Source: Bactericera cockerelli (taxonomy: Eukaryota > Arthropoda > Insecta > Hemiptera > Triozidae). Taken from it: a stretch of 64,000 nucleotides of DNA. Position 1 is the first letter of the stretch. Each line of letters begins with the position of its first letter. Below the pieces are notes generated by a model. That model saw only the letters and a program-made list of their open reading frames with translations, was not told the DNA's origin and ran no database searches. Position numbers and translations under genes: made by a program. Location: NCBI GenBank assembly GCA_024516035.1, contig CM044958.1:23148108-23212107 (forward strand), in the 5' to 3' direction. This document shows positions 52,405 to 63,990 of the stretch, piece after piece.

Positions 52405-52615
52405 AACGAGGCTCGTTGAAAATACACCGTCTCTTACGATTCCTCAAGTTAAGCAACGTCCACCAAGGTTATAACTTGCTGGATGACCACTCAAATTCGA
52501 GCAATCTAGATGTCAATTCTCGGCTGAAGACCGAATTGTTCATGTTAATGTTGTTATCTAGTTTGTGCACTTTTAGCGAATGAAGGCCAAAAATGTCGCT
52601 CCATTAGGGTATTCT
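52405..52615 (+). repeat. 5S rRNA-headed SINE, badly decayed
   Basis: GCTCGTTGAAAATACACCG, TCAAGTTAAGCAACGTCCAC, GGTTATAACTTGCTGGATGA and TTAGCGAATGAAGG keep the order of head and body. It has no poly(A). Confidence 0.6.
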
Positions 52616-52843
52616 ATAAAGTCTGCATCCGGCGTAGTTGTTAGCTAGACGAAAAGCCATCCTCTGACATAGGTACATGCATAATTATGTACATAGCTTC
52701 CGCTGTTTACGTTGGGGAGCTGGGGAATTATTTCAGGTTCTACTGTAATTTATTTCCATTTCTCCTCATTTTGAATCTAGTTTTTATGCTACCAAGAGTT
52801 TTGTATTTTATCTGGATGTATTGCTGAAGGTACATTATTTCTG

Positions 52844-53020
52844 ATGCTAGCAGTACACTCTCGCCGAGGCAAGGCGAGGGCAGCCGAGCGCGAGAGTAAA
52901 CTTGTGCACCTCGCTTACGATCGGCTAGACTCGACTAGGCAAGTCTCGGGTACGCCTCGCACTCCCTCGCCTCGAATGGTCTCGATACCGAACGCCTCAG
53001 CGAGAGTGTACTGCTAGCAT
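52844..53020. mobile_element. GC-rich MITE, 177 bp
   Basis: Its ends ATGCTAGCAGTACACTCTCG and CGAGAGTGTACTGCTAGCAT are exact inverses over 20 bp. The interior is rich in CTCG/CGAG words, unlike the AT-rich surroundings. The target duplication cannot be separated from the symmetrical ends. Confidence 0.75.
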
Positions 53021-53324
53021 AAAACTAATTTTAAAGCATAAAACTCCAAGTATAAGGCGTGAAGAACATTAACAGTATATCTTCAATGGTTCTAATAATA
53101 AGTATAATTTACCTAATTATATTAGCTGGAAGAAGAAGTATATTTTATGATGAACATTTTGTTTATGATGAACATTTTCATCATAATTTCTTTTAGACTT
53201 CTTTGGTTAATGGAATTTTGAATTTGAACTGAATCTTTCAAAAAAATTAAACTCATATAGAAGGTGAAAGAATCAAATCAGTGCTGTTCTCATTATTTGA
53301 TCAAATCGGTCTCACTAAATATTT

Positions 53325-53400
53325 TACACATTTGAGACTCGAACCATCAACCTCGTTACAAGTCCTCTTGCCTTAACAAAGTTAGATTTGTTGTGTCAGT
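53325..53400 (-). repeat. tRNA-like SINE head, minus strand
   Basis: On the minus strand TAACTTTGTTAAGGCAAGAG and GAGGTTGATGGTTCGAGTCT occupy A/B-box positions of the GATATCAC-tail family. Confidence 0.5.
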
Positions 53401-53404
53401 TTCT

Positions 53405-54320
53405 ATCCATTCAATATTAAACTGTGACGGCCAAACTAGTACAATGAATAATTGTAAAAGACTCCTCTGTAAGATTAAAACCTTTTCATTGAATTTACTA
53501 TTGTACTGTGACAAGTTTTACTAACCCAACCTATTCATACCCTGTAGATTTTTCAAAAGAAAAACAAAGAAAGGAGACAGCAGAATAGGGAGAAGAATGA
53601 GAGAAAAAGAAATCAAGACTTTAGAAAGAAAAAGTTCTGTATGGTAATTTCGCAATCATGCCATTTTGCACAGTTGTCAGGCAGAGGTTTTCCTTCAAGA
53701 CTTGGAGATTTTCAGAAGTTTTACAACGAAAGCCAGATGGATTATTATGCAGTTTTTTTTTTTTTTTTTGAACATTCGGATGATATTCTTTCTGCATGCT
53801 AAAATTTGATGTAGAAAATGAACTGAAAACTGCCCGGCCTGATATAGTCAATTTAAAGAATTCTTACAGGCAATATATTCTTTTTATAAATTAAGGTAAT
53901 TAGTATAATATATGTACATTGTGCAGACCTATGAATTATTATTTTTTCATCACTAATTTACCTATCATAGTATTAGTATTTACTCAAAATTTTTGTTTTT
54001 ATGGTTTGGCTTTTGAACCAAAGGGGCTATTTTCTTGACAGATCCAAGTCTTCAGTATATACCACATTTTTTTTCTTCTAAAATCGTGTAAGGTGAATTA
54101 TTCAATTAAAAATATTTAAACTCACTTTCGTAATTATTATTGAAAATACGAAAATCGAGAAAGTCACTTTTCTGATGTAGCAATAGTTCATAACAAAGTA
54201 CCACCCTGTGTTTCATACTATAGAGAAGAAAAATAAAATGAAAACAGTCAGGCATTATTCATAAGCCAGAGACTTTCTAATTATAATTGTTATCAAGAAG
54301 GAAAAGTAGAACAGACTTGC
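53405..54320. other. No feature recognised
   Basis: AT-rich sequence with a poly-T tract near 53753. No gene. Confidence 0.5.
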
Positions 54321-54323
54321 GGT

Positions 54324-54549
54324 GGATATGTACGTATGTTTCCGCGACAACTTTGTCATACGAACAGACAGGGTGTTCTTGAACACCGAAGATGTAACTA
54401 AAGAAAAGATATTAATGTGCTAGTAACAATGGCACTGGATATGTGCGTATGTTTCCGCGACAACTTTGTCATACGAACAGACAGGGTGTTCTTGAACACC
54501 GAAGATGTAACTAAAGAAAAGATATTAATGTGCTAGTAACAATGGCACT
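54324..54549. repeat. 113-bp tandem duplication, two almost identical copies
   Basis: The unit starts GGATATGT and runs to AACAATGGCACT. Copies at 54324 and 54437 differ at one base that I can see. Each contains the hairpin GGTGTTC-TT-GAACACC. The near-identity indicates a recent event. Confidence 0.9.
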
Positions 54550-54633
54550 ATCCAAATTTATGGCCGTAATAAAGTTATAAACACAAAATGAAGCCCTGAA
54601 AATCTCTCGAAAATGAAAAAAATGAAAATCCCT

Positions 54634-54912
54634 GGCCAGCGGAGATGACACATTCTCATACAATCACTAAAGTTAAGCAACATCCAGCGTTATGGAAATG
54701 GATTGGTGACCGTTTTGTTTTAGAATCTATCCATATCATTGCAAGCCATGTTCTTCTTCCTATTCCTGGCCACACTCAGGCTGGGTAATGTTGATTTGAG
54801 TATGTGGGTTGTTTGCCCAGAAAATGTTGCATAAAAATTACCGACCTAATAGGACCATGTACCTGCCTAGTCACCTAGTTGAAAGCAACGTTAAAATCAA
54901 GTTACGAAAAAA
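54634..54912 (+). repeat. 5S rRNA-headed SINE, diverged
   Basis: ATCACTAAAGTTAAGCAACA, TCCAGCG, GGATTGGTGACCG (box C), CACTCAGGCTGGGTAATGTT and GTTGAAAGCAACGTTAAAAT preserve the order of head, body and tail. About 30 bp is inserted in the middle. Confidence 0.65.
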
Positions 54913-55139
54913 CCCTTTCACTATTTTTACATAAATACCTATATGTACGTATAGCAACATTAGTAACCAAATATGAAGACACATTCATGCGCAGACATTG
55001 ACAATATCCATGCTTGCTAACTTCAGTGAAACCTTGGTTTAGAACATCTTTTATTTTATATATAAAAAGAACACAGACCTGTCTCTTTTATCCGTAAAAC
55101 TTCTTGGAAATAATTATAACTAGGGGAATTTTTTTAATG

Positions 55140-55430
55140 AAAGAATATGAAGGGAGAGAAGACTAGGAAGAAAGAGAAAATAAACAGCTCAAGGAAGAAT
55201 TTGAAAGAGGTAGTGTAAGAGCATAAGAAAGGCGAAAGAGTGAGAATAGAGGGAGAAAGAGGGTTAAAGAGGGAGGAGGATAGATTAATACAAAGTTAGT
55301 GAGAGAGAGAAAAAAAGGGACCGAGAGAGAAAGGAGGAGTGAAGAGAAAGGGCTGAAAATGGAGAGAGAAAAAAGGGAGAGAGAGAGAGAAAAGAAAGAG
55401 AGAAAAGAAAGAGAGACAGGCTTCACCTGG
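55140..55430. repeat. GA-rich low-complexity tract
   Basis: GAGAGAGAAAAG runs. The Arg/Glu/Lys frame and its Ser/Leu antisense are by-products. Confidence 0.8.
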
Positions 55431-55434
55431 CTGT

Positions 55435-57730
55435 TTCATATTGTGCCTCGCAGGTTCGAAAATCTCGTCAAAAACTTTACCATAACTTCCTCTACTTCTA
55501 ACCAAAAATAACCAAGGAAAGGTGGTTTTAACGTAAACAAAAGAATATTATTAGACCGAAGGAAATTTAATATATTCTATACTTGGGAAACGAAATAATG
55601 TCTGTGTTAATATTTACAAAGTATTTTATTCCACCCTTAGTTTTAAATAAGTCTTTTAGCATCACTCCTGTGTCTGCTATGCCATTTTTGTGGTTGAAGT
55701 TTCTGAGGAGACGAAGTTTCCTTTTCCTCATTAAAGAGATTCTGAAATGATATATTTTGAAATGATATAAAAGCTACTCAAATTTTAGTCTTATTAATGA
55801 ATACATAAGTACCTATTTCTTCACATTATAAGTACACATTTCTTCTTTACACCTCTATCCCTAGACAGCCAAGGTAACATGGTCTTGTTTCAAGTTCATG
55901 GACATAGGCCAAATGATAGTGTACACTTGTATAGTGAGTGAGTTTTATTTGAGTTTTAATAGATTGGTAAGCATAACTATATTGTATAATTTATTGTATA
56001 TAATCTCTAGAATTTTTTTCTGGTTGCCCTTCTCTGCATTTTAGAATCTGGAGATAAACAAATTATTTGTGCTTTGTGAAACCTAAAAAAAAGTACATTT
56101 GGCGTCTCCACTGATTTTATTGTATAGTTTTTTTATTTGTACGTATAATCCTTAAAAGTTTAATCAAAAGCACGGCTTATTTTAGCAAAGCGGTCTTAGG
56201 TAAATTTAATGTGGTATACAAATACCAAAAGCAATCCAGTAACTCGTGATTAAATCATTTCTATGTCATATTAGTTTACAAAAAATCTATGTGAGCGAGC
56301 TATAGAAACATGGAGAGATGTACCTACTTCCAACGTCCTAGTCGCAAAACGTTTTTATTATAATTATAAAATAATACCTAATCATAATAATAATAATACG
56401 ACTTATTGTTTGGCAGTAAATAAAATGATGTAAAATATTACAATAAATGTAATATGGGCGTGATTATTGCCTATGGCAATCCCTGCCATCCATCCTTACA
56501 AGCCTCTTTAATCGCCAATAAATATTTTGGATAAGATTTAGGTGAGAAAAAGAATTGAACAAAAAGTGAAATAGAGAGAGAAAATATGAACAGGAGTGAT
56601 GAAAGGAGGGAAAGGGAGCTGTGAAGGACAATGAAGGAGAGAGAAAAGAGATAAATGGGGTTTTCTGTATAAATACAAGAGAGTGTTGGAAAATACTTAG
56701 TGCGTGATGTTTTTGAGCAAAAAGCTGTGAGAGGAGTTTTTAACTTGTAATGTTCGCAAGATTTCAAGTTTAATTTTCCCTACAAGACATCTTTCTCATT
56801 ATAAGACATGAGTAGAGAGAAAACTATATCAATAAATCTTCCAACTTTTGCTTCTGCTTTGAAAGGGGTAAGGCAAAGGAATGGCTTAGAAAGAGAGGGA
56901 GGGAAGGAGATAGGGACGGAGGATGAGGGATGAAGAGGGTGTGAGGGACTAGGAGGGGCACTCTGTGACTTATTCATGTCAGACACAGCCCCTGTACTTC
57001 AGGAGTACAGAAAGAACATGGGTACTCAGAGGTTTTTGTCTCTAACTTTATGCTTTCTGTCTCACTCCCTCAATGGGAGAGTTGAACAGAAAGATTAGTT
57101 CTCATTCTATTCTTCCCCTCATCCTCCCAACCCCACCTTTTCTTTTTTCTTTCCTCTCTTTAACACTTTCTCTATTTGAACCATCATGAACAGTTGCATA
57201 TTGTTGCTCACTTTTGATGCAACTCATCTATCAGATGAACCTACCATTAGGGTGTCTACAGTTATTCAGTGCCTACTGCTGATAGAAGGACTATTCCTGA
57301 TTCCCCACAACTTACATGAGTATTTACAATTCATAATTTATTATTATCTTGGAGATTTCAAACGTTCAAAAGTGACTCTTTGGCCTCACCTGAACCGGAT
57401 AGAGCACAATACAGTAGGGTACCTACCTGAATAGAACTTCGGGCACTGCAGAAAATTTTATGGCAGGGACTTAATTAAGACGTTAAATTTTCATGCAAAC
57501 TTCTCAATATCAACTAGAAGTCACAAGGGTGTACTTAACTCCATGTTGCATTAGAACCCAACTGGGGACAAGGGGTTAGGGGGGCGGGGGATTTATGTAC
57601 CTCCATGTCGCATGTAGCTCCCCACTCCATAACCTCTGCTAGTCTAGGGGGGGGCCACCAGAGGGTCATAACCTTCCCTCGCTTCCATGAGTGAGTTCCT
57701 CCACAGTGTGTTTCAGGCATCTTGTACAGG
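55435..57730. other. No gene recognised; GA-rich patches
   Basis: GA-rich patches occur at 56560-56660 and 56885-56960. 57530-57720 is GC-richer with G7-G8 runs. No frame, RNA or transposon end convinced me. Confidence 0.45.
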
Positions 57731-57799
57731 TCTTGACAAACGCGTTACTTTAAACCCAGTGTCGGCTTTGTTACTATAAACCGGTACCAGCTTTGTCAG

Positions 57800-57945
57800 G
57801 CCAAAAGATAACAACACAAATCGTGCGCCCAGAACTGGGTTGGCGTTGGAACGGCATCCAGCCGTAAAATATGGAAGTAAGAGTGCCAGAACCAACCAAC
57901 TTCTACCATGAGGAACAGGTTGAACAATGTCGACCTCCAATTAAG
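57800..57945 (+). repeat. Tail fragment of tRNA-headed SINE or RTE LINE
   Basis: GGGTTGGCGTTGGAACGGCA, TCCAGCCGTAAAATATGG, AAGTAAGAGTGCCAGAACCA and ACAATGTCGACCTCC match the tails at 39726-39800 and 9772-9838 (both minus). Confidence 0.65.
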
Positions 57946-58424
57946 TTTCGGAAAAGACAAAGTTCAAAATTATTAATATAGGTACTCGTAGATATGAGTA
58001 ATCCTTCCACAGTTTAGATTTATCCACAGTTTCCACATGGTATCTCACTGATTGAAGAAAGGTATCAACTTTTGGCATCACCTGTAAAGGTTTTTGAGAG
58101 GAAAAGGGAGCACACTGCGTTTCATAATTTTACGACCACCCTGAGAAATATTGACATTACAAGGTACCTCAAAGCTGCTGCTTCTTCAATAATTCACGAC
58201 GGAATCCATAAGTTCCTCTAGTTTCGTCCCACCCTAGAATTGTTGCCTCCCATCCTTCAAGGCTTCCCTCGCTCAAAAGAGGTCAAACCCGTTTTGACGC
58301 TCAAATGAGAAAGAAAATATGATTTCCCTCGAGAGCTCGAGAGGATGGTAAAAAAATCCCTCATAAAGATTTAATGGTGAGAAATAGACGGGAAAGTCGA
58401 ATGGTGGGGGAAGGGGGTTATTGA

Positions 58425-58634
58425 AGGATGGCGTTAATGAGTTCTTGTTTTGCCGTCGCGGATGAAGGGCGTGAAATCTATTCTGACAAGGATATCCGAC
58501 CATCTTGCGTTCCGTTTCCTCCGTCCCTGTTCAATTTGTCGGAGCTGTCAGATGGGCTCATTGTCGAGGGAGACAGTAATTACGACGTGTTAGGCAAGTC
58601 ATGTCTTGTGAATAACTGTGCTCACAGGTGAAAG
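58425..58634 (+). other. GC-richer unique segment with a small open frame
   Basis: An ATG at 58428 opens 67 codons ending NNCAHR followed by TGA. The segment 58200-58640 is less AT-rich than its surroundings and is not a repeat known from this window. It could be conserved non-coding DNA or a host exon. I cannot support either. Confidence 0.2.
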
Positions 58635-59029
58635 AGGCATTGCTTTTTGAAATATGATCCTTTATTCAGCTTGAGTGTTTTTTATATTTAAAAGGTAAAA
58701 TTTCCTCGGATAAAAAGAAGTGGAAAAATAGGCAAAAGTTCGTGTTTGACCTTGTATTGGATTTCACTTGTCTATAAAAGTAAAGATCATGACAGATGAC
58801 TACATTTTAAAATGTTTAAACTTGTCTCAAATGTCTCATATACAAGAATGTTTTCTTTTGATTATTAGGTATTTTTTATTTTTTTATAATAATAATGAAA
58901 GTTAAACCCATAACTGTTATCTGATAACGGTAATGGAATCTCTCGATAATCAGTTTTTGTGCCAAAACACGTTTCGCATTAGTTAGAGACTTGCAATTTG
59001 GTATTTAGACCTCATTTATGGAGAGGACG

Positions 59030-59365
59030 TGACACGAAACTTTTCGATGAAATCGGTGCCGCCAATGGCGGCAATTGGTGGTTCTGGCTAAACAATAAAA
59101 GATACATAAAAATAAAAGATACAAAACAAATATTAAAACAACTTCTTCTTACAAAAAATTTTGGAGGGGACCTGCTCTGACTAACTTTTTTAATATAAAT
59201 CCTAGTTGAAGGTTGTGATATAATATCAAATCCAGAGATTTTGAGGTTTTGATTAATTTTTAGCTAGCTCTTACCTCTGAATCACCAGTGGCGCAATTTG
59301 GCTTCTTTTTGGGGGATAAAGAAAGTCGTGTGATGTGACACTTGATTTTTTTTGTGTGTTTTTCT
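59030..59365 (+). repeat. GGATAAGGAAAG repeat family, partial
   Basis: GACACGAAACTTTTCGATGA, CTGACTAACTTTTTTAATAT, AATCACCAGTGGCGCAATTT and GGATAAAGAAAGTCGTGTGA parallel the right half of 17138-17790. Confidence 0.6.
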
Positions 59366-59857
59366 AAAATTGATGTCTTAGAAATTCAATAAAATTATAT
59401 CTCTTAGATTGATTGATTGATAGAAAGAGAAAGTTAAACTTTTGGCGACATTATTGGTAATAATTAAGACTTGCTAATAATCAAACAGAGCGTAAAACAT
59501 TGATTCATTTAATGAAAAACTGATCACTTTATTTCTTGGTAGGTAAAACTTAGCTAGATCTTTTTAAAAAATCTAAACTAATACGTCCAATAAGAAAGGG
59601 ACGCCACAACCCAGCAGCTTTTGAGCTAGTTATAATTTTAATTGTTCCATTATTTATGAAAAATTTAGGTCGTAAATTCAACCATTTTTAAGGTACGAAT
59701 ACAATGCATGGGTGTAGGTTCTTAGAACACAATAGAATTTGTAAAGACTTTAGCTTGTTTTCAAGTATTACGGCACGAAAACTTTTCCCATTCTTTATTA
59801 TTAAAATCAAGTTAGGCAAGGGTAGTTCTTCTAGTCAGGGATAGTAGGTTTTAATTA

Positions 59858-59935
59858 TAAATATTTATAAGTATATAAGTAGTGCTTTATTTAGACTGTC
59901 AGCGCTAGACAAGTAGTCCCATTATGCCAACAGTT
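59858..59935. repeat. Second copy of the 270-345 repeat
   Basis: AGTGCTTTATTTAGACTGTC, AGCGCTAGACAAGTAGTCCC and ATTATGCC match 270-345, followed by a T run. Confidence 0.45.
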
Positions 59936-60009
59936 TTTTTTTTTTTTTACTAAAGAATCTGGAGATACTTCAGATAGCATATAGTGAACAACAGTTCTAG
60001 AGTCTAATA

Positions 60010-60115
60010 GATCACTAAGTTGAAGGTTATCATATTTGTGTTAATCTCTTTTGTGATGTCACAACTACTCAAACTCGCTTTTGCCATTTTACATTTCAAA
60101 ATTATGGCGAGTTTT
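60010..60115 (-). repeat. tRNA-headed SINE tail (GATATCAC family)
   Basis: AAGGTTATCATATTTGTGTT and GTGATGTCACAACTACTCAA, CTCGC are the reverse of the 32150-32215 tail. The head is missing. Confidence 0.6.
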
Positions 60116-60343
60116 TGTTAAAGAACAATGCGACAAAAACTCGCCATAAAAGCGTGAAAAGTCGGTACGTAGAGCGGAGCAAATTTTCACTGGTGGTATA
60201 TCTGATATTTTTAATAAAAAGTGTCCCATAAAGAGCTGGATTTTATTGGCTTCATATTAGAAATTCCTACGGGTTCAAAAAGCACGGGTTCAAAAACTTC
60301 GAACAAACGAAGTCTGCCTGATAACAATGTCAAACTTGGACTA

Positions 60344-61231
60344 TACAGGGTGAGCATAAAGTCTCACCCCACCCCCCGTATTTCGAGAATGGCTAATAAT
60401 ACAAGAAAACGCAAAAACCCGTATTCCTTAATTTTTAGGGGGATTAATTTTCAGCCAAAAAAAATTTGCCTACACGGCCCCAGTCAGGCTGGGCATGGAC
60501 CAAATTTAAAATCTTAAATAGAATGGTATGTCTTGTGGCATATTGTTTTAAAGGTCTCATAGAGAGAAGTTTATTACAAAAAATTTCAGTGAGCTACAAC
60601 TTACCGTTCTTGAGATACAGGGTCGGACGCCCTGCGTAATATCCATATATTTTGACCTATATTTCGTTAACCGTAAATTATAGAAAAATGAAATTTGTTG
60701 ATAATAACTCCTTATGACAAGCACTTTCGAAAAAATTATAACTCGACATACTCTGTTGATATTAGTTTCTGGTCGGTTTCATCAGCCACCCGAACGAAAA
60801 GTCCGAAAAAATTTAACGAAAAAACAAATTCAGTTTTAACTTGTTCGAAAGTTCTTGCGATAAGGAGTTATTATCAACAAATTTCATTTTTCTGGAATTT
60901 ACGGTCAACGAGTTATAGGTCAAAATATATGGATATTACGCAGGACTTCCGACCCTGTATCTCGAGAACGGTAGGTTGTAGCTCACTGAAATTTGTTATA
61001 ATGAACTTCTCTTTATGAGACCTTTAATACAATATGCCACAAGACATACCATTCTATTTAAGATTTTAAAATTGGTCCATGCCCAGCCTGACTGGGGCCG
61101 TGTAGGCAAATTTTTTTTGGCTGAAAATTGATCCCCCATAAAATTAAGGAATACGGGTTTTTGCGTTTTCTTGTATTTTTAGCCATTCTCGAGATACGGG
61201 GGGTGGGGTGAGACTTTATGCTCACCCTGTA
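60344..61231. mobile_element. Foldback MITE, 888 bp, arms of about 390 bp
   Basis: It starts TACAGGGTGAGCATAAAGTC and ends with the exact inverse, each flanked by TA. The arms (60344-60735 and 60848-61231) pair almost throughout, for example CACGGCCCCAGTCAGGCTGG against CCAGCCTGACTGGGGCCGTG. The loop is only about 110 bp. There is no transposase. The ends place it in the Tc1/mariner group by target duplication. A transcript would form a long double-stranded RNA. Confidence 0.88.
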
Positions 61232-61234
61232 TAT

Positions 61235-61845
61235 CCAATATCCAGTTTCGTCTCTATTACCTATCTAGAAAACATCATTTGTAAATTTTCAGACGGAAGT
61301 TTTGTGGTGATAGCTTTATCAACTAACGTTACCAATAAATAGTTGAACATTTAAACAATCATTGAATTCAATGTATCTAAGAAAAATTTAATTGGTTTTT
61401 TATTGCACAGTCGAAACATTTTAATCATGGAAATCATGGACCGCCCGAAAGTTAAAATGAAAATATTCAAAAGAAAAGAAAACAATATAAATACCTTTTC
61501 ACCCACCGACTCATCGAGAAAAAACCCCATTGTTAAAGTTTACATACCTCCAACGAAGACTCTTATTCTGCTTTTTTGTCGACGGTCTTTTCAGTAAAAT
61601 TAACAATAGAAAGGGCGGAAAAAACAGTTGAACTATAGTAAGAAAATTACAAGAAGTCTTGAGAGCAAGAATTTCTCGGGAATTTTTCACACAAGGGTTT
61701 CTAGAGGGAAAGTTTTTTTCGAGTCCCATTAGAGCTAAAAACGGCGTGATTTACTCTCTTTTGAAAAATTACAATTTTAAGTGAAAACTTTTGTAACTCT
61801 TCGTATTCTTACCTACTAAAGCTTTTTACATTATTGTTTAGAATC
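61235..61845. other. No feature recognised
   Basis: AT-rich sequence with no supported gene. Confidence 0.5.
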
Positions 61846-61849
61846 CAAG

Positions 61850-62040
61850 TTAAGATAGAGGGGGAGTAGGAGATTAAGAAGCAAGGGCTTTGTGAGAGTG
61901 AGGGGAGAGAGAGACTGGAGAGTGGCAGAGAGAAAGGAAACTGCGAGGAATGGGGAAGAAAAATTAGGAGAATGAAGATTAAAGGGAAGAACGATGGAGA
62001 AGTGAAAGATAGGACCTGAATCGTAAAAAAAAACACGATG
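61850..62040. repeat. GA-rich low-complexity tract
   Basis: AGAGAGAGACTGGAGAGTGG and similar purine-rich words. The Ser/Leu/Pro minus frames are by-products. Confidence 0.7.
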
Positions 62041-62379
62041 GAGAAGATGATTAATAAAGCGCATAACAACAGGTACCGCGCCAAACAAAATACATAATAG
62101 AAACCAACGAAACACAAATGGACATACGGAAGAGAGAAATTCACAAGAAAATGATAAAATTGTTATTAGTTTCCGGATTGTACATATCCAAGATTTCTAT
62201 ATCAATCTTTCCCCAATCTTCCTAAATGTTAAGAAAACTGACATGAAACAAAATTACTAAAGAGAATAAAGATTATGAAGATGACTTAAGTAAAGTAAAA
62301 ATAGGAAGGTGGTGGCGATCGATTAGGAATCGACATTCAATTAGGAATCGACATTTCCATTTTCCATCTAACCCACTTT

Positions 62380-62462
62380 ACAAAAGTCACCACGCTAGGA
62401 GCCCGAACCATCGAGCTGGAGTTTGCGAGTCCGCTGTCTTCACGATGAAGCTATTGAGGAAA
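62380..62462 (-). repeat. tRNA-like SINE head, minus strand
   Basis: On the minus strand CAATAGCTTCATCGTGAAGA and CTCGATGGTTCGGGCTCC are A- and B-box-like with tRNA spacing. Confidence 0.5.
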
Positions 62463-62464
62463 AG

Positions 62465-63100
62465 AAAATCGTATGAGAAAGTTTTCACTTCCTTCACCAA
62501 ATACTTTCTTACTAACGTGGAATTTGTTCAAGCTCAAATTTAGGTGACAGTCTCTGTAAAGTTAAAACTTTGTGTCTCGAAATGTAAACTGTGTTTCCTG
62601 TCTCTGTAATGACGCTCCTTTATTCTGCGAGTTTATGATGTGTGAGACATGCTTTCTATTAGTTGTGTATTAGTCGAGCTAATGTCTGCACAACTTTTTT
62701 ACGTAGGGTTAGAGAGGCAAGCTTTGCAAATGTTGTGATGGAAACTTAGCCTTCACAACCGGAGTCAGTAGCTCAATCATTATTCATTAAGGCAGTGTAC
62801 ACATAATCTAGGAATGAGTAATCTCCTACGAGTGTGTAGGTTATAAAAACTGTTTTTTAATGCATATCCAGTCACATTTGTACAAAATAGTTGGCTTCCA
62901 AGTAGTTTTGGTACTTCGAAGATACGAGTACAGCGAGTCAATCAATCAGTGCGTGGAATTTATGGTTTAGATTTTACTTACTTGTAGTATTTTCGTAAAA
63001 TCGAAAAGAGAAATTTTTAATATCAGCCTAATACGACGAACACACAATATGTGTATTATGTCAAACTGTTTTGTCTCTATTTTTCTGGATGTTTGAGTTT
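62465..63100. other. No feature recognised
   Basis: A possible A-box word GGAGTCAGTAGCTCAATCAT at 62761 lacks a B box. Nothing else is seen. Confidence 0.45.
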
Positions 63101-63109
63101 CCGCCTCTC

Positions 63110-63990
63110 ATCCGTTCTTCTTTGATCGTTTTCCCTAAGTTTTCCCTAAATCCTTTGATACGTTCTTCCTCTCAGTCTTCTTTTTTTCACACAAATCTCT
63201 CTTATCTTCGTGATGTAATCAGAAAATATATTTTCTTCCACTTTTGAACAATCTTGTTCTCTTTTCCTTTTTCTCTCTCATTTTTCTGCATCATTTACTT
63301 TTATTTTCTCTTAACTTTACTTCTACCAATTCCTCCTCTACCATTGGTTCTTTCTCCTCCTGATTCCTCTTGATTCCTTCACTCTGTCTTCAATTTATCA
63401 TTTTCAAGTATTTTAGTATACATTCCTGTTTTGCCCTCGGGGTTAATTTGTCCCATTTGCTCCACAAAGAGAAACTGAGGGAGAGCAAAACAGTATTTAT
63501 TTATGTTTTGTTCGTTCAATTTGAGTTTTGCCTTCTTACATTTTCGTTTGAATATCCCACTCGTTTATTATTTTATTTTGCAGCCCATTTCATTCCAAAT
63601 CTCTCTCGCTCTCTATCTCTTTCTCTCTTTTCCAGGCCATTTATTTCAGATCTTGCCTCGCACTTTCTCATTTTCTCTTATCCACCGCTTTTCCTTATTT
63701 CTCTCCTTCACAATCTTTCCCTTTCTCTTCCTTATTATCTTTTCTCCCTTCTATCTCTCTCTCTGTTCTATTTCAATATCCTTTTATATTATATCTAGTC
63801 TTTTTATGCTCCCTCGCTAGTTTTTCTGTAATTCCCTTCTAATTGAGTCTCGTTTTCTAGCCATTTGTTCTTTCTGTTTAATTATCTAATCCCTTCTTCA
63901 TATTTTTGTCTTTTTTTTCTTTTATACGGTTATCTTCTCCAAGATTGCTATTCCTGGGGCCCTACATCATTGCTGTGGTTTCCTTAAAAA
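63110..63990. repeat. CT-rich low-complexity sequence at the window end
   Basis: Long pyrimidine-rich stretches (CTCTCT, TTTCTC). The 142- and 105-residue plus frames are Ser/Leu/Phe-rich and unsupported. Confidence 0.75.
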
